NCBI GenBank assembly: GCA_027482985.1
Contig: JAIXVO010000353.1
Span: 1 to 15,214, forward strand
Source of the DNA: Cyanobacteriota bacterium
GTDB taxonomy: Bacteria; Cyanobacteriota; Cyanobacteriia; Leptolyngbyales; Leptolyngbyaceae
DNA length: 15,214 nt
Reading direction: 5' to 3'
In this document: positions 7,748 to 15,148 of the stretch, one piece after another
Position numbering within the stretch: position 1 is the stretch's first letter
Layout of the letters: each line of letters opens with the position of its first letter
The notes under the pieces: model-generated
What the model was told of the DNA's origin: nothing
What the model saw: the letters and a program-made list of their open reading frames with translations, nothing else
Database searches by the model: none
Position numbers and translations under genes: made by a program

Positions 7748-8899
7748 ATGCAAACGTTGTTTGCGGCCTTCTCACCCTTGATGACTGATTCCCCTCGTGC
7801 TGGCTATATCTTGCCTGTGTTTGCCTGTGCTGCCGCGATCGCCGCGCTCCGCTGTTTGCATCAGGGCACCACTCCCACCCGCGTTTCCCTAGACTTGATT
7901 ACGCCGCCAGAAGTAGCAGAGATTGAAATTGAGCAGGTGGCGCAAGTATCGGATCAGAGCGCACTGGCGATCGCTCGCAGTGATCCCGGCGATAACCTCG
8001 ATCTCACGCGCCATACGCCGATTTGGGCAGTAGTTACCTGGGGCAATGCGGATCAATCTGAGCCGATTCTGCTATTGGGCGGGGAAGGAATTGGCCGGAA
8101 TGCTGAGGGGGAAGCGGCAATTTATCAATATGCGCGGCAACTGTTTGCTGCGAATCTCATGCCCTTGCTGCCGGCGGGTAAAACGCTCCAGGTGACGATT
8201 ATTCTCCCGGCGGGTCGAGCGCTGGCAAAACGCACTTCCAATGAAGCGTTTGGGATTGTCGAAGGCTTGTCGTTATTGGGCACCACGGGCATTGCCCAAC
8301 CTTTGAGCGCACCCGGACAACTGGCTGCTTATCGGCAAGAATTACACCAAAAAAGCCAGGAGTTCAACTGTCTTGTCCTTTGTGTGGGCGAAAATGGGTT
8401 GGATTTGAGTCGCCAGTTGGGGATCAATCCGGCGCAAGTTTTGAAAACCGCTAATTGGTTAGGACCGCTGCTGGTGGAAGCCGGAATGCAAGGGGTGCGA
8501 TCGCTCTTATTGTTTGGCTACCACGGTAAATTATTGAAACTGGCGGGGGGGATTTTCCATACCCATCACCATGTGGCGGATGCTCGTCAGGAAATTCTCA
8601 CCGCCCACTGTGTCCGAGCCGGACTGCCGACTGCCGATCTCCAGGCAATTTTGGCGAGTGCCACGGCGGAAGACGGGTTGCGCTACCTTCGACAGCTTGA
8701 TCCCCACAGCGATCGCTGGGTCAACACCGTCTACAGCAGCCTTGCCAACACCATTGACCAGCGATCGCAGGCTTATATCCAGACTCACAGTACGGTTGAG
8801 GTGACCGTCGGCACTGTGCTCTTTGATCGTCAGCGAAAAATAATTATTGCCAGCAAAACGGGGGAGAACTTGCTGAAAGCAGTCTGCTCATCCAGTTAA
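7748..8899 (+). CDS. cbiD: Cobalt-precorrin-5B (C1)-methyltransferase, cobalamin synthesis
   Basis: 383 residues from the first ATG. CbiD methylates C1 of the corrin ring in the anaerobic (early cobalt insertion) cobalamin pathway used by cyanobacteria. Family marks are clear: GYILPVFACAAAIAAL near the N-terminus, SDPGDNLDLTRHTPIWAVV, LLLGGEGIGRN, LPAGRALAKRTSNEAFGI, and the diagnostic LLFGYHGKLLKLAGGIFHTH followed by HHVADAR. Relatives usually begin only a few residues before the GYTLPVFACAAA motif, so the ATG at 7781 (MTDSPRAGYILP) is a serious alternative to 7748. Neither has a visible Shine-Dalgarno, and the leader lacks a B12 riboswitch. guaA follows after 98 bp on the same strand, and the two might be cotranscribed. 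No other cobalamin gene is present in the window. Confidence 0.93.
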   Translation: MQTLFAAFSPLMTDSPRAGYILPVFACAAAIAALRCLHQGTTPTRVSLDLITPPEVAEIEIEQVAQVSDQSALAIARSDPGDNLDLTRHTPIWAVVTWGNADQSEPILLLGGEGIGRNAEGEAAIYQYARQLFAANLMPLLPAGKTLQVTIILPAGRALAKRTSNEAFGIVEGLSLLGTTGIAQPLSAPGQLAAYRQELHQKSQEFNCLVLCVGENGLDLSRQLGINPAQVLKTANWLGPLLVEAGMQGVRSLLLFGYHGKLLKLAGGIFHTHHHVADARQEILTAHCVRAGLPTADLQAILASATAEDGLRYLRQLDPHSDRWVNTVYSSLANTIDQRSQAYIQTHSTVEVTVGTVLFDRQRKIIIASKTGENLLKAVCSSS

Positions 8900-8997
8900 A
8901 ATGAGAGAATTACCTTAAAGCTTTTGTAACGACTTTTTTAAACATCTTTCTGTCGGCACCCTATTGTTTATTCCATTAGCCAGCAGGACACCCAGCG

Positions 8998-10605
8998 GTG
9001 ACACTACAAACTCAACAGCATCCAGAGATTTCCTCAGTGAATCACCTGAATCGCCAAATCATCGTCATTCTCGACTTCGGTTCCCAATATTCGGAGCTGA
9101 TTGCTCGCCGGATTCGCGAAACCCAGGTCTACTCAGAAGTGTTGTCCTACCGCACGACCGCTGAACAACTGCGCCAACTCAATCCCAAGGGGATTATTCT
9201 CTCAGGCGGTCCCAGTTCTGTTTATGATTCCGGTGCCCCCCATTGCGACCCGGAAATCTGGAACTTGGGTGTGCCTATTTTGGGCGTGTGTTACGGCATG
9301 CAGTTGATGGCCCAACAGTTAGGCGGCGAGGTGGAGCGATCGCAGCAGGCAGAGTATGGCAAAGCCTCGCTGATGATTGACGATCCCACTGATCTGCTGA
9401 CCAATGTGGAAGATGCCACCACCATGTGGATGAGTCATGGCGACTCGGTAACGCGCTTACCAGAAGGGTTTGAGACTCTGGCGCATACCGATAACACGCC
9501 TTGTGCCGCGATCGCTGATCACGAGCGGAAATTGTACGGTGTGCAGTTCCACCCAGAAGTGGTGCATTCCCTCGGCGGACAGGCGTTGATTCGCAATTTT
9601 GTGTATCACATCTGCGATTGTGAACCTACCTGGACGACCGCTGCCTTTGTGGAAGAGTCGATTCGCGAAATTCGCGCCAAAGTCGGCGAAAAACGGGTGC
9701 TGCTGGCGTTGTCGGGCGGGGTCGATTCCTCGACGCTGGCCTTCTTGCTGCATCGGGCGATCGGCGATCAGCTCACCTGTATGTTCATTGACCAGGGCTT
9801 CATGCGGAAGCTGGAACCGGAACGCCTGGTGAAGCTGTTTCAGGAACAGTTCCATATTCATGTGGAATATGTGAATGCGCGGGAACGGTTCTTAGCGGCG
9901 ATCGAGGGCATCACCGATCCTGAAGAAAAACGCAAACGCATCGGGCATGAGTTCATCCGCGTGTTTGAATCTGAATCCAAACGGCTAGGTCCGTTCGACT
10001 ATCTGGCGCAGGGCACCCTTTACCCCGATGTGATCGAATCGGCGGATACCAACGTTGATCCCAAAACGGGAGAACGGGTTGCTGTCAAGATTAAGAGTCA
10101 CCATAATGTCGGCGGGTTGCCGAAGGATCTGCGGTTCAAACTGGTGGAGCCTCTCCGCAAATTGTTTAAGGACGAAGTGCGGAAAGTCGGGCTGTCCATC
10201 GGCTTGCCCGAAGAGATTGTCAAACGCCAACCGTTCCCTGGCCCCGGCCTGGCGATTCGGATTTTAGGTGAAGTCACGAGCGATCGCCTCAACATTCTGC
10301 GGGATGCTGACTTTATTGTGCGGCAGGAGATTAACCGGAGTGGGATGTATGGCGAGTTGTGGCAAGCCTTTGCTGTCCTGCTGCCAATTCGCAGTGTGGG
10401 CGTGATGGGCGACCAACGCACCTATGCTTACCCGATTGTGCTGCGGCTGGTGACGAGTGAAGACGGGATGACGGCAGACTGGGCAAAAGTGCCCTATGAG
10501 TTGCTGGAAACCATCTCCAACCGGATTGTGAATGAGGTGAAGGGCGTGAATCGGGTGGTCTACGACATCACCTCGAAACCCCCTGGCACCATTGAGTGGG
10601 AATAA
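8998..10605 (+). CDS. guaA: GMP synthase (glutamine-hydrolysing)
   Basis: 535 residues, full length. It aminates XMP to GMP using ATP and ammonia from glutamine, the last step of guanine nucleotide synthesis. The class I glutamine amidotransferase domain (about 20-207) carries the nucleophile in GVCYGMQ (Cys98) and the HPEVVH pair (His185, Glu187). The ATP pyrophosphatase domain begins with the PP-loop LSGGVDSST (SGGVDS at 239-244), followed by [13 protein letters not shown] (336-348) and [10 protein letters not shown] (366-375). The C-terminal dimerisation domain begins near [17 protein letters not shown] and ends with the conserved PPGTIEWE. The start is a GTG at 8998, with AGGA nine bases upstream (8985-8988). 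This also leaves the usual 20-residue tail before [20 protein letters not shown]. No defect is seen. The 98 bp before it hold a T-rich stretch but no promoter I can defend. Confidence 0.97.
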   Translation: MTLQTQQHPEISSVNHLNRQIIVILDFGSQYSELIARRIRETQVYSEVLSYRTTAEQLRQLNPKGIILSGGPSSVYDSGAPHCDPEIWNLGVPILGVCYGMQLMAQQLGGEVERSQQAEYGKASLMIDDPTDLLTNVEDATTMWMSHGDSVTRLPEGFETLAHTDNTPCAAIADHERKLYGVQFHPEVVHSLGGQALIRNFVYHICDCEPTWTTAAFVEESIREIRAKVGEKRVLLALSGGVDSSTLAFLLHRAIGDQLTCMFIDQGFMRKLEPERLVKLFQEQFHIHVEYVNARERFLAAIEGITDPEEKRKRIGHEFIRVFESESKRLGPFDYLAQGTLYPDVIESADTNVDPKTGERVAVKIKSHHNVGGLPKDLRFKLVEPLRKLFKDEVRKVGLSIGLPEEIVKRQPFPGPGLAIRILGEVTSDRLNILRDADFIVRQEINRSGMYGELWQAFAVLLPIRSVGVMGDQRTYAYPIVLRLVTSEDGMTADWAKVPYELLETISNRIVNEVKGVNRVVYDITSKPPGTIEWE

Positions 10606-10639
10606 GGGCAAGGTACAGGGCGATCGCGCCAGCCTGACT

Positions 10640-10743
10640 AATGGACTATGGCGTGAGTAGCCCGATCATTGGTGATACTGGCTGACAGTCTGGGCGGGCA
10701 AGATGCCCACCCCACGGTAGACCAGTTCACGCTGTGGTCCACT
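10640..10743. repeat. Dispersed palindromic repeat, copy 2, with imperfect terminal inverted repeats
   Basis: The core 10687-10720 is identical over 34 bases to copy 1. The ends of this copy are inverted repeats: 10640-10656 against the complement of 10727-10743 match at 13 of 17 positions, and all four differences are transitions. The internal hairpin is GGGCGGGCA (10692-10700), AGA, TGCCCACCC (10704-10712). At about 104 bp with no coding capacity it has the form of a MITE or REP element. No target-site duplication is evident. Confidence 0.6.
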
Positions 10744-10750
10744 CAATTCA

Positions 10751-10793
10751 CCCTGCATATGGGGCAGTCATCTTGACAACCCTATATGCAGGG
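10751..10793 (+). terminator. 14-bp-stem hairpin downstream of guaA
   Basis: CCCTGCATATGGGG (10751-10764) pairs with CCCTATATGCAGGG (10780-10793), with one G-U, around a 15-base loop. It lies 146 bases past the guaA stop. The following TTTGATTTAG is T-rich but not a run. It is probably a transcript end or processing site for guaA read-through; it could also belong to the adjacent repeat. Confidence 0.45.
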
Positions 10794-10820
10794 TTTGATT
10801 TAGATGGTAACCTCTATTAC

Positions 10821-10905
10821 TGGGGATAACGGAATCAAAAACCTGTGGAAAACCTCAAAAAACTTGTGGAAAACCTGGGAAATCCGATTTTTGCCTGTGG
10901 AAAAC
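10821..10905 (-). other. Cluster of DnaA-box-like 9-mers between gene ends
   Basis: TGTGGAAAAC, the complement of GTTTTCCACA, occurs exactly at 10844-10853, 10865-10874 and 10896-10905, each followed by CT and preceded by C or T. TTTTCCACA is, as I recall, the DnaA box form described for Synechococcus elongatus. Start-to-start spacings are 21 and 31 bp, close to two and three helical turns, so all face the same side of the DNA. A fourth, weaker match (TGGGGATAA, 10821-10829) is one base off TGTGGATAA. The block lies six bases beyond the GH116 stop codon, between two convergent genes, so it is unlikely to be a promoter operator. Confidence 0.55.
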
Positions 10906-10910
10906 TCCCC

Positions 10911-13508
10911 CTACAGTTCGCCCACCCACACGCCATAAATCGCCCAGATTGCCGTCGCTCTTAAATAATGACTGGCGCGAAAGGTGCCGAACGGCGTGAT
11001 CGCCTCCGGAGTGCGAAATTGCAGCCCATTGTCATAAACCTGCTGCACCACCGCTTGCGTCAATGTCATCGCTTCCTCCCGCATTCCTACCTGCACCAGC
11101 AACGCCGCTAGGCCAAAATTAATCCCCGTCCAGACTTCTAACGGATGGGTGGAATTCGGGTTTTCCGGGGTGCCATCGGGCTTGACCCCGTTCACCGCGC
11201 CAATGGGGGAGTTATTTCTCGGTGTTGGCTCACTGGGTGGGGCGATCGCCGCCTCGCCCGTCTCCTCGGCAATTCTGGCTGCTTGCACTGTCGTAAATTC
11301 CTGGGTGGGTAACCGACCCGCCGCCAGATATTCATTGAACTTCACGAAACAGGCATCATAGACCGTGTGCGCTGCCGTCCGCGCAAACTCGATCGCCACT
11401 ACATCGGGCAACTTCAGCAGACGGGCATAGAACTGCCCACAAAGTTGATCCGCCATCACCACATCCGAGCCGCTGTTGCTGTCCAACCGATAGTACTGCC
11501 CATTCCACAGCGTATCGTGATAGACCGATCGCGCCTGCCCTAACCACACCTGAAAATTGCCGATATCGTTGGAGATCGTTGTCAACAGGCGAATGTCACT
11601 CGTTTGTTCCGCCAGAATCCGCCCGATTTCCAGCGCCGCTTCTAATGCCGCAATCCACAACCCGCCACAGTACGCGCTGATGCCACTCAGCTTCCAGTCA
11701 TCAAACGTCTGGTCGGGCGCACCCCCATTTTCGGGAATGCCATCGTAGTCGTAATCAAAGCCCTTCAGGTAATGCAACGTTTGGGCGATCGCCCCCCAAC
11801 AGTCCTGCAAAAAGGCAATGTCCTTTGCGCCCGTGTAGAGAAAATCACGGTACACCTGCAACACAAAATCACAGGGCAAATCTTTCCACTGATTACAGTC
11901 CTGATAGCTGGTGTAGTTCGTTTGTGCCCAGACGTGTTCATTCGGGGCACCCAGGTCATGGGGTGTGGCACCTGCCACTTTCCGCAGCGCTTGGGGACTG
12001 TCTGCGCCAATCGTGTAGTAGTAGCCGATGATGCGGGTGCGATCGTCGCTGGCGGGAATGGCGCGGGCAAAGGCGCGGAGCACCGATTTTTCCAGTTCGG
12101 GGAACAGCTTGAGGAGAGCAAAAGAGCCGTACAGCCGCACATCCAGGCTTTCGTACCAGCGGTAGTCGAGACACTCCAACACCGCAAATTGGCCGACGGG
12201 ATCGCGATCGCTAGCGGCACTCCACAGCGTCCCGCCATCCGTCAGGTGATACAGCTCGTTGAACAACGCCATCTTGAACCAGTCGGGCAAATCCGTCCGA
12301 TCCAAAATCGGCTGCTGCCATTGCTGAATCTGAGTTTGCCAGGTTTTGTAGTGTTCTAATGCCGTTTGCGCGATCGCCCAGGCATTTTGTCCACTGCGCC
12401 CAAAAAAGTCCGTATACCGCTTGAAGTAATGCACGCCCTCGGCAAATTCCATCACCGGAAAATCCCAACTGAGCACGAAAGGAAACTGGATCGCTTCACC
12501 CGGTTGCAAGGTAAACCGGACAGCGATCGCCCCCGCAATTTGGGCACCCTCAGCCGCCGGAGTCGCATCATCCTGATTTGGGAGTGAGCCATCTTGAGCG
12601 AAAGTCTGCCACAGGTCGTCACCATCCCCCTCTGGATTCCAGCGGGTTTGGTAAAACATTTCGGCTTGGGGCGGCAGGGTGGTGGCGATCGCCCATTGCC
12701 CATCGCCTTCCGCTGGCTTAGCGGCATCATGCGGCTGGCCCTGCATCACGATCCCGACCTGTTGCCCCGCCCGGATTAACTGATTCCAGTTCCCGGTACT
12801 CGCTTCCCACCGGGGTTGATAGTCATACACGGGACTGCCATCATCTCGCACCTGCACTTCTGGCGATTTGGAGGCATTCGTGAACCAGCCCGCCATATTC
12901 TGCCAGGTCAGGAGAATACTTAAGGTAATTGGCTCATCCGTCGAGTTTTGGGCCGTCCACTCAAAGACGGCGATCGGGTAGCTGGTAGCTTGATAATCGT
13001 GGGGCAAAATTGGGGAGAATTGCTCACAACTCAAATTCGCCAAAAACACGTTCTGATAGGTGAACCAACTGCGAGGATAGAGGGCTTCATACAGGCCCGT
13101 GTGGGGCGAGAGCAGCGCTTTCACCTGCCCCAACTGGGTGCCATCCTGAGTGTCGGCATCGTCCACGGCGGGATACCATTGCCACTGGCTCAACGTTCCC
13201 TCACTGGGTGGCTGCGTACAGAGCGCAAAAGCTTGCGGACTGCCCTGCGTGGCTTCAAACACACTGAATTGACAGGCAGGCATCGAGCGAAAAATGTGTT
13301 CGCCGCCATCCACGTGCCAGAGGTTGAAATCGCCCCGGTGCGATCGCCCAATACAACCCGCCCCAAATCCGCCTAATGGCATGCCATGAAACGGGCCATC
13401 ATCGAGATTACTGGGGTAGCGCACCGTGTACGGCTGTGCCCAACCGGAACCAATGCGACGGCTCCAGCGGCAGGAGGGAATGTTGGGGAAAGCGGGTTGA
13501 CTTTGCAT
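10911..13508 (-). CDS. GH116 beta-glucosidase, GBA2-like (glucosylceramidase family)
   Basis: 865 residues. The N-terminal beta domain (about 20-370) opens with GMPLGGFGAGCIGRSHRGDF (42-61), the signature of the GBA2 N-terminal domain. The alpha/alpha-barrel (about 400-862) has LFNELYHLTDGGTLW (415-429), DLGAPNEHVW, TNYTSYQDCNQWKDLPCDFV, QVYRDF and SAYCGGLWIAALEA, all shared with human GBA2. By alignment with GBA2 (E527, D677) and the Thermoanaerobacterium enzyme (E441, D593), the nucleophile should be Glu445 (LECLDY) and the acid/base Asp603 (DQTFDDW). Both are present, so hydrolysis of a beta-glucoside is likely. There is no signal peptide, so the enzyme should be cytoplasmic. A Pro/Ser/Asn-rich insert at about 754-768 is unusual. 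The ATG at 13508 has AGGA almost touching it and no better start nearby. The EAL gene ends 33 bp upstream on the same strand. The natural substrate in cyanobacteria is unknown to me. Confidence 0.9.
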   Translation of the reverse strand: MQSQPAFPNIPSCRWSRRIGSGWAQPYTVRYPSNLDDGPFHGMPLGGFGAGCIGRSHRGDFNLWHVDGGEHIFRSMPACQFSVFEATQGSPQAFALCTQPPSEGTLSQWQWYPAVDDADTQDGTQLGQVKALLSPHTGLYEALYPRSWFTYQNVFLANLSCEQFSPILPHDYQATSYPIAVFEWTAQNSTDEPITLSILLTWQNMAGWFTNASKSPEVQVRDDGSPVYDYQPRWEASTGNWNQLIRAGQQVGIVMQGQPHDAAKPAEGDGQWAIATTLPPQAEMFYQTRWNPEGDGDDLWQTFAQDGSLPNQDDATPAAEGAQIAGAIAVRFTLQPGEAIQFPFVLSWDFPVMEFAEGVHYFKRYTDFFGRSGQNAWAIAQTALEHYKTWQTQIQQWQQPILDRTDLPDWFKMALFNELYHLTDGGTLWSAASDRDPVGQFAVLECLDYRWYESLDVRLYGSFALLKLFPELEKSVLRAFARAIPASDDRTRIIGYYYTIGADSPQALRKVAGATPHDLGAPNEHVWAQTNYTSYQDCNQWKDLPCDFVLQVYRDFLYTGAKDIAFLQDCWGAIAQTLHYLKGFDYDYDGIPENGGAPDQTFDDWKLSGISAYCGGLWIAALEAALEIGRILAEQTSDIRLLTTISNDIGNFQVWLGQARSVYHDTLWNGQYYRLDSNSGSDVVMADQLCGQFYARLLKLPDVVAIEFARTAAHTVYDACFVKFNEYLAAGRLPTQEFTTVQAARIAEETGEAAIAPPSEPTPRNNSPIGAVNGVKPDGTPENPNSTHPLEVWTGINFGLAALLVQVGMREEAMTLTQAVVQQVYDNGLQFRTPEAITPFGTFRASHYLRATAIWAIYGVWVGEL

Positions 13509-13541
13509 TTCCTGATTTTAAGGGGGCGCGTCGCCTTTCCA

Positions 13542-14618
13542 TCAGTCCAGTGCCGATAACCTGGCAAAAACCTGATCCCAATGGAGGGGAGCGGTTTGCA
13601 GATAGGGTTGGGGGCGCGCCAGCCCAAAGCCCTGGCCGTAATCGACTCCAAGCTGTTGACAAAACTGGATATCCGCGACCACCTCCAGTCCTTCAGCCAG
13701 TACGGGGATGCCCAATTCATGCGCCGATCGCACCAAATTTTTGACCAGGATTTGCTTCAACGGATGCTGACTACAGCCTGCCACCATCAGGCGATCGACT
13801 TTGATCACGTCAGGGCGAAATTCGATGAAGTAATGGTCAATCGAGACATTGCCATAGAGGTCGTCAACGGCGATCCCGAAGCCCAATTGCTGAATCTGAT
13901 CGATCAGTTGGGGCAGGGGGTGGTGCGGCAGTAGGGCTTCTACTTCCGTCAGTTCAAACATGATCTGCTGTGGGGCTAAGCCCAGATGTTTGACCTGTTC
14001 TAACGTGTGCTCTAAAAAGTGGGGATTACTGGCGATCGCGTTGGGCACCAAATTCACGTAAAACGTTTCGGGACTCCCCAACGACGCAATACTGCTGAGG
14101 CAAGTCTTCAACGCCAACTCGTCAAACTCATGGGTGAGACTGAGGGAGATCGCCCCATCCACTAACTGTTGCCCGTTGAAATAATCGGCAGCCTCCGCAT
14201 CAAACGCCCGCGCCAGACATTCATAAGCAATCACTTGGCCCGTTCTGAAGTCGAAAATGGGTTGGTAATCAAAATACAAATTTTGCTGCGCCATCACCCG
14301 CAAAAACCAGGCATGTTTCGCGGGTACCGTAATTGTACTGAGGGGTTGTGCATCTAAAAATTCGACTAGCAGCGCTTGTGAGTCGAGGGGCGATCGCGTG
14401 ATGCAGTAGCGCGATCGCTGTTGCCCTTGTTCCGACACCGCCCGACTAATGACGGTGAAAATGGAGGATAATTGTGCGCCTTCCAGCGGCAGGTGGATCA
14501 ATTGCGGCACTTGGGGCACAGCTTGAAATCCGCATCTCGTCAACACTGCATGGGTTTCCAGGCTGTTGGGTTGAATCACAAGCTTCAACCGCTCATGCAG
14601 TGGGGTGGCAATCGTCAA
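13542..14618 (-). CDS. EAL-domain cyclic-di-GMP phosphodiesterase
   Basis: 358 residues. The C-terminal 240 residues (about 115-355) are an EAL domain, which cleaves c-di-GMP to pGpG. The metal and substrate residues all align with RocR by spacing: Glu133 (here E-C-L instead of E-A-L), Asn189 (YVNL), Glu222 (ELTE), Asp252-Asp253 (VDDLYG), Lys273 (KVDR), Glu309 (AEGLE) and the general base-side Gln329 (GQGF). The enzyme should therefore be active. The first 110 residues are a soluble region with no GGDEF, PAS, GAF or receiver features that I recognise, and no membrane helix; it may be a sensor or dimerisation part. The start is a TTG at 14618, supported by AGAAGG (14627-14632) eight bases upstream and by an in-frame TAG just before. 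The GH116 gene follows 33 bp downstream, suggesting one transcript. Confidence 0.9.
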   Translation of the reverse strand: MTIATPLHERLKLVIQPNSLETHAVLTRCGFQAVPQVPQLIHLPLEGAQLSSIFTVISRAVSEQGQQRSRYCITRSPLDSQALLVEFLDAQPLSTITVPAKHAWFLRVMAQQNLYFDYQPIFDFRTGQVIAYECLARAFDAEAADYFNGQQLVDGAISLSLTHEFDELALKTCLSSIASLGSPETFYVNLVPNAIASNPHFLEHTLEQVKHLGLAPQQIMFELTEVEALLPHHPLPQLIDQIQQLGFGIAVDDLYGNVSIDHYFIEFRPDVIKVDRLMVAGCSQHPLKQILVKNLVRSAHELGIPVLAEGLEVVADIQFCQQLGVDYGQGFGLARPQPYLQTAPLHWDQVFARLSALD

Positions 14619-14744
14619 AATTTCGGCCTTCTAAAATTCCTGGGTGCGACATCGCGGCAATCCCATCAGACAGGACTGAGCGATCGCCGTCCTTTTCTAT
14701 CCTTGTGCAGATTCAGTAAATTGCCAACCCAGATTACCCGTCCT

Positions 14745-14763
14745 TTGATGAACTTTTCATCAA
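14745..14763. promoter_or_regulatory. Inverted repeat upstream of the EAL gene
   Basis: TTGATGAA (14745-14752), CTT, TTCATCAA (14756-14763) is a perfect 8-bp inverted repeat. It lies about 127 bp upstream of the EAL start, in the zone where its promoter would be, so it could be an operator. It may also be chance in a 530-bp gap. Confidence 0.25.
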
Positions 14764-15052
14764 GCCATGACCGCCACTTGGCCGTAGAACCCCCGTCGCG
14801 CCGCCAATCTGCGGTTGACTACACTAATCCAGGTTAGACCACACAGATTCCCAACACAGATTGCTGCGGCGATCGCGATGTTTGAACCGACCTGGGCATA
14901 CTGAGTGTAAAGGGAAACCCAAACTATGGACGCTTCCCCTCCACCCCGATGATTGTTCAGGCTGCTGCATAAACCGCCCCCCTCGGGCTGATGACTTAAT
15001 TAAGCTGATGTCTCTTCATCGTTCAGTGCGCCTTTCTCTCCCAACTGTAAAC

Positions 15053-15066
15053 GTTCAATATTGAAC
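15053..15066. promoter_or_regulatory. 14-bp perfect palindrome upstream of the right-edge gene
   Basis: GTTCAATATTGAAC is a perfect palindrome centred 90 bp before the start codon at 15149. Such a site would suit a small dimeric regulator. No known consensus was matched. Confidence 0.35.
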
Positions 15067-15148
15067 AACTGCCGTTGCCGGAATGAAATCACGACCGCAT
15101 GTAATTAGAGATCAGCCGCCCCACACTTTGCCATTGGAAGATTTAGGA

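Larger units (their letters stand above)
14619..15148. other. Non-coding stretch between divergent EAL gene and the right-edge gene
   Basis: 530 bp with only short, unconvincing open frames. It must hold the promoter of the EAL operon and that of the right-edge gene. It contains two HIP1 sites (about 14680 and 14868), two small symmetric sequences listed separately, and a TTAATTAA at 14998-15005. No tRNA, riboswitch or clear -35/-10 pair was recognised. Confidence 0.5.

Noticed and set aside
10606..10910. Calling this gap the chromosomal replication origin
   Set aside because: The DnaA-like boxes are real, but no dnaA or dnaN gene, no clear unwinding element and convergent gene directions argue against a firm call; kept as a finding only.
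11772..12359. 195-codon plus-strand open frame
   Set aside because: It lies entirely inside the GH116 gene on the other strand, which has strong family motifs; the frame is a by-product of high GC.
13376..13744. 122-codon plus-strand open frame across the EAL-GH116 junction
   Set aside because: It covers the ends of two well-supported minus-strand genes and its composition is not protein-like.
13609..14300. Degenerate, inactive EAL domain because the motif reads ECL
   Set aside because: All other catalytic positions are present at the spacing of RocR, so activity is more likely than not.
14472..14837. 121-codon plus-strand open frame upstream of the EAL gene
   Set aside because: Its first half is antisense to the EAL N-terminus and the translation looks random; the rest of the gap is left as non-coding.
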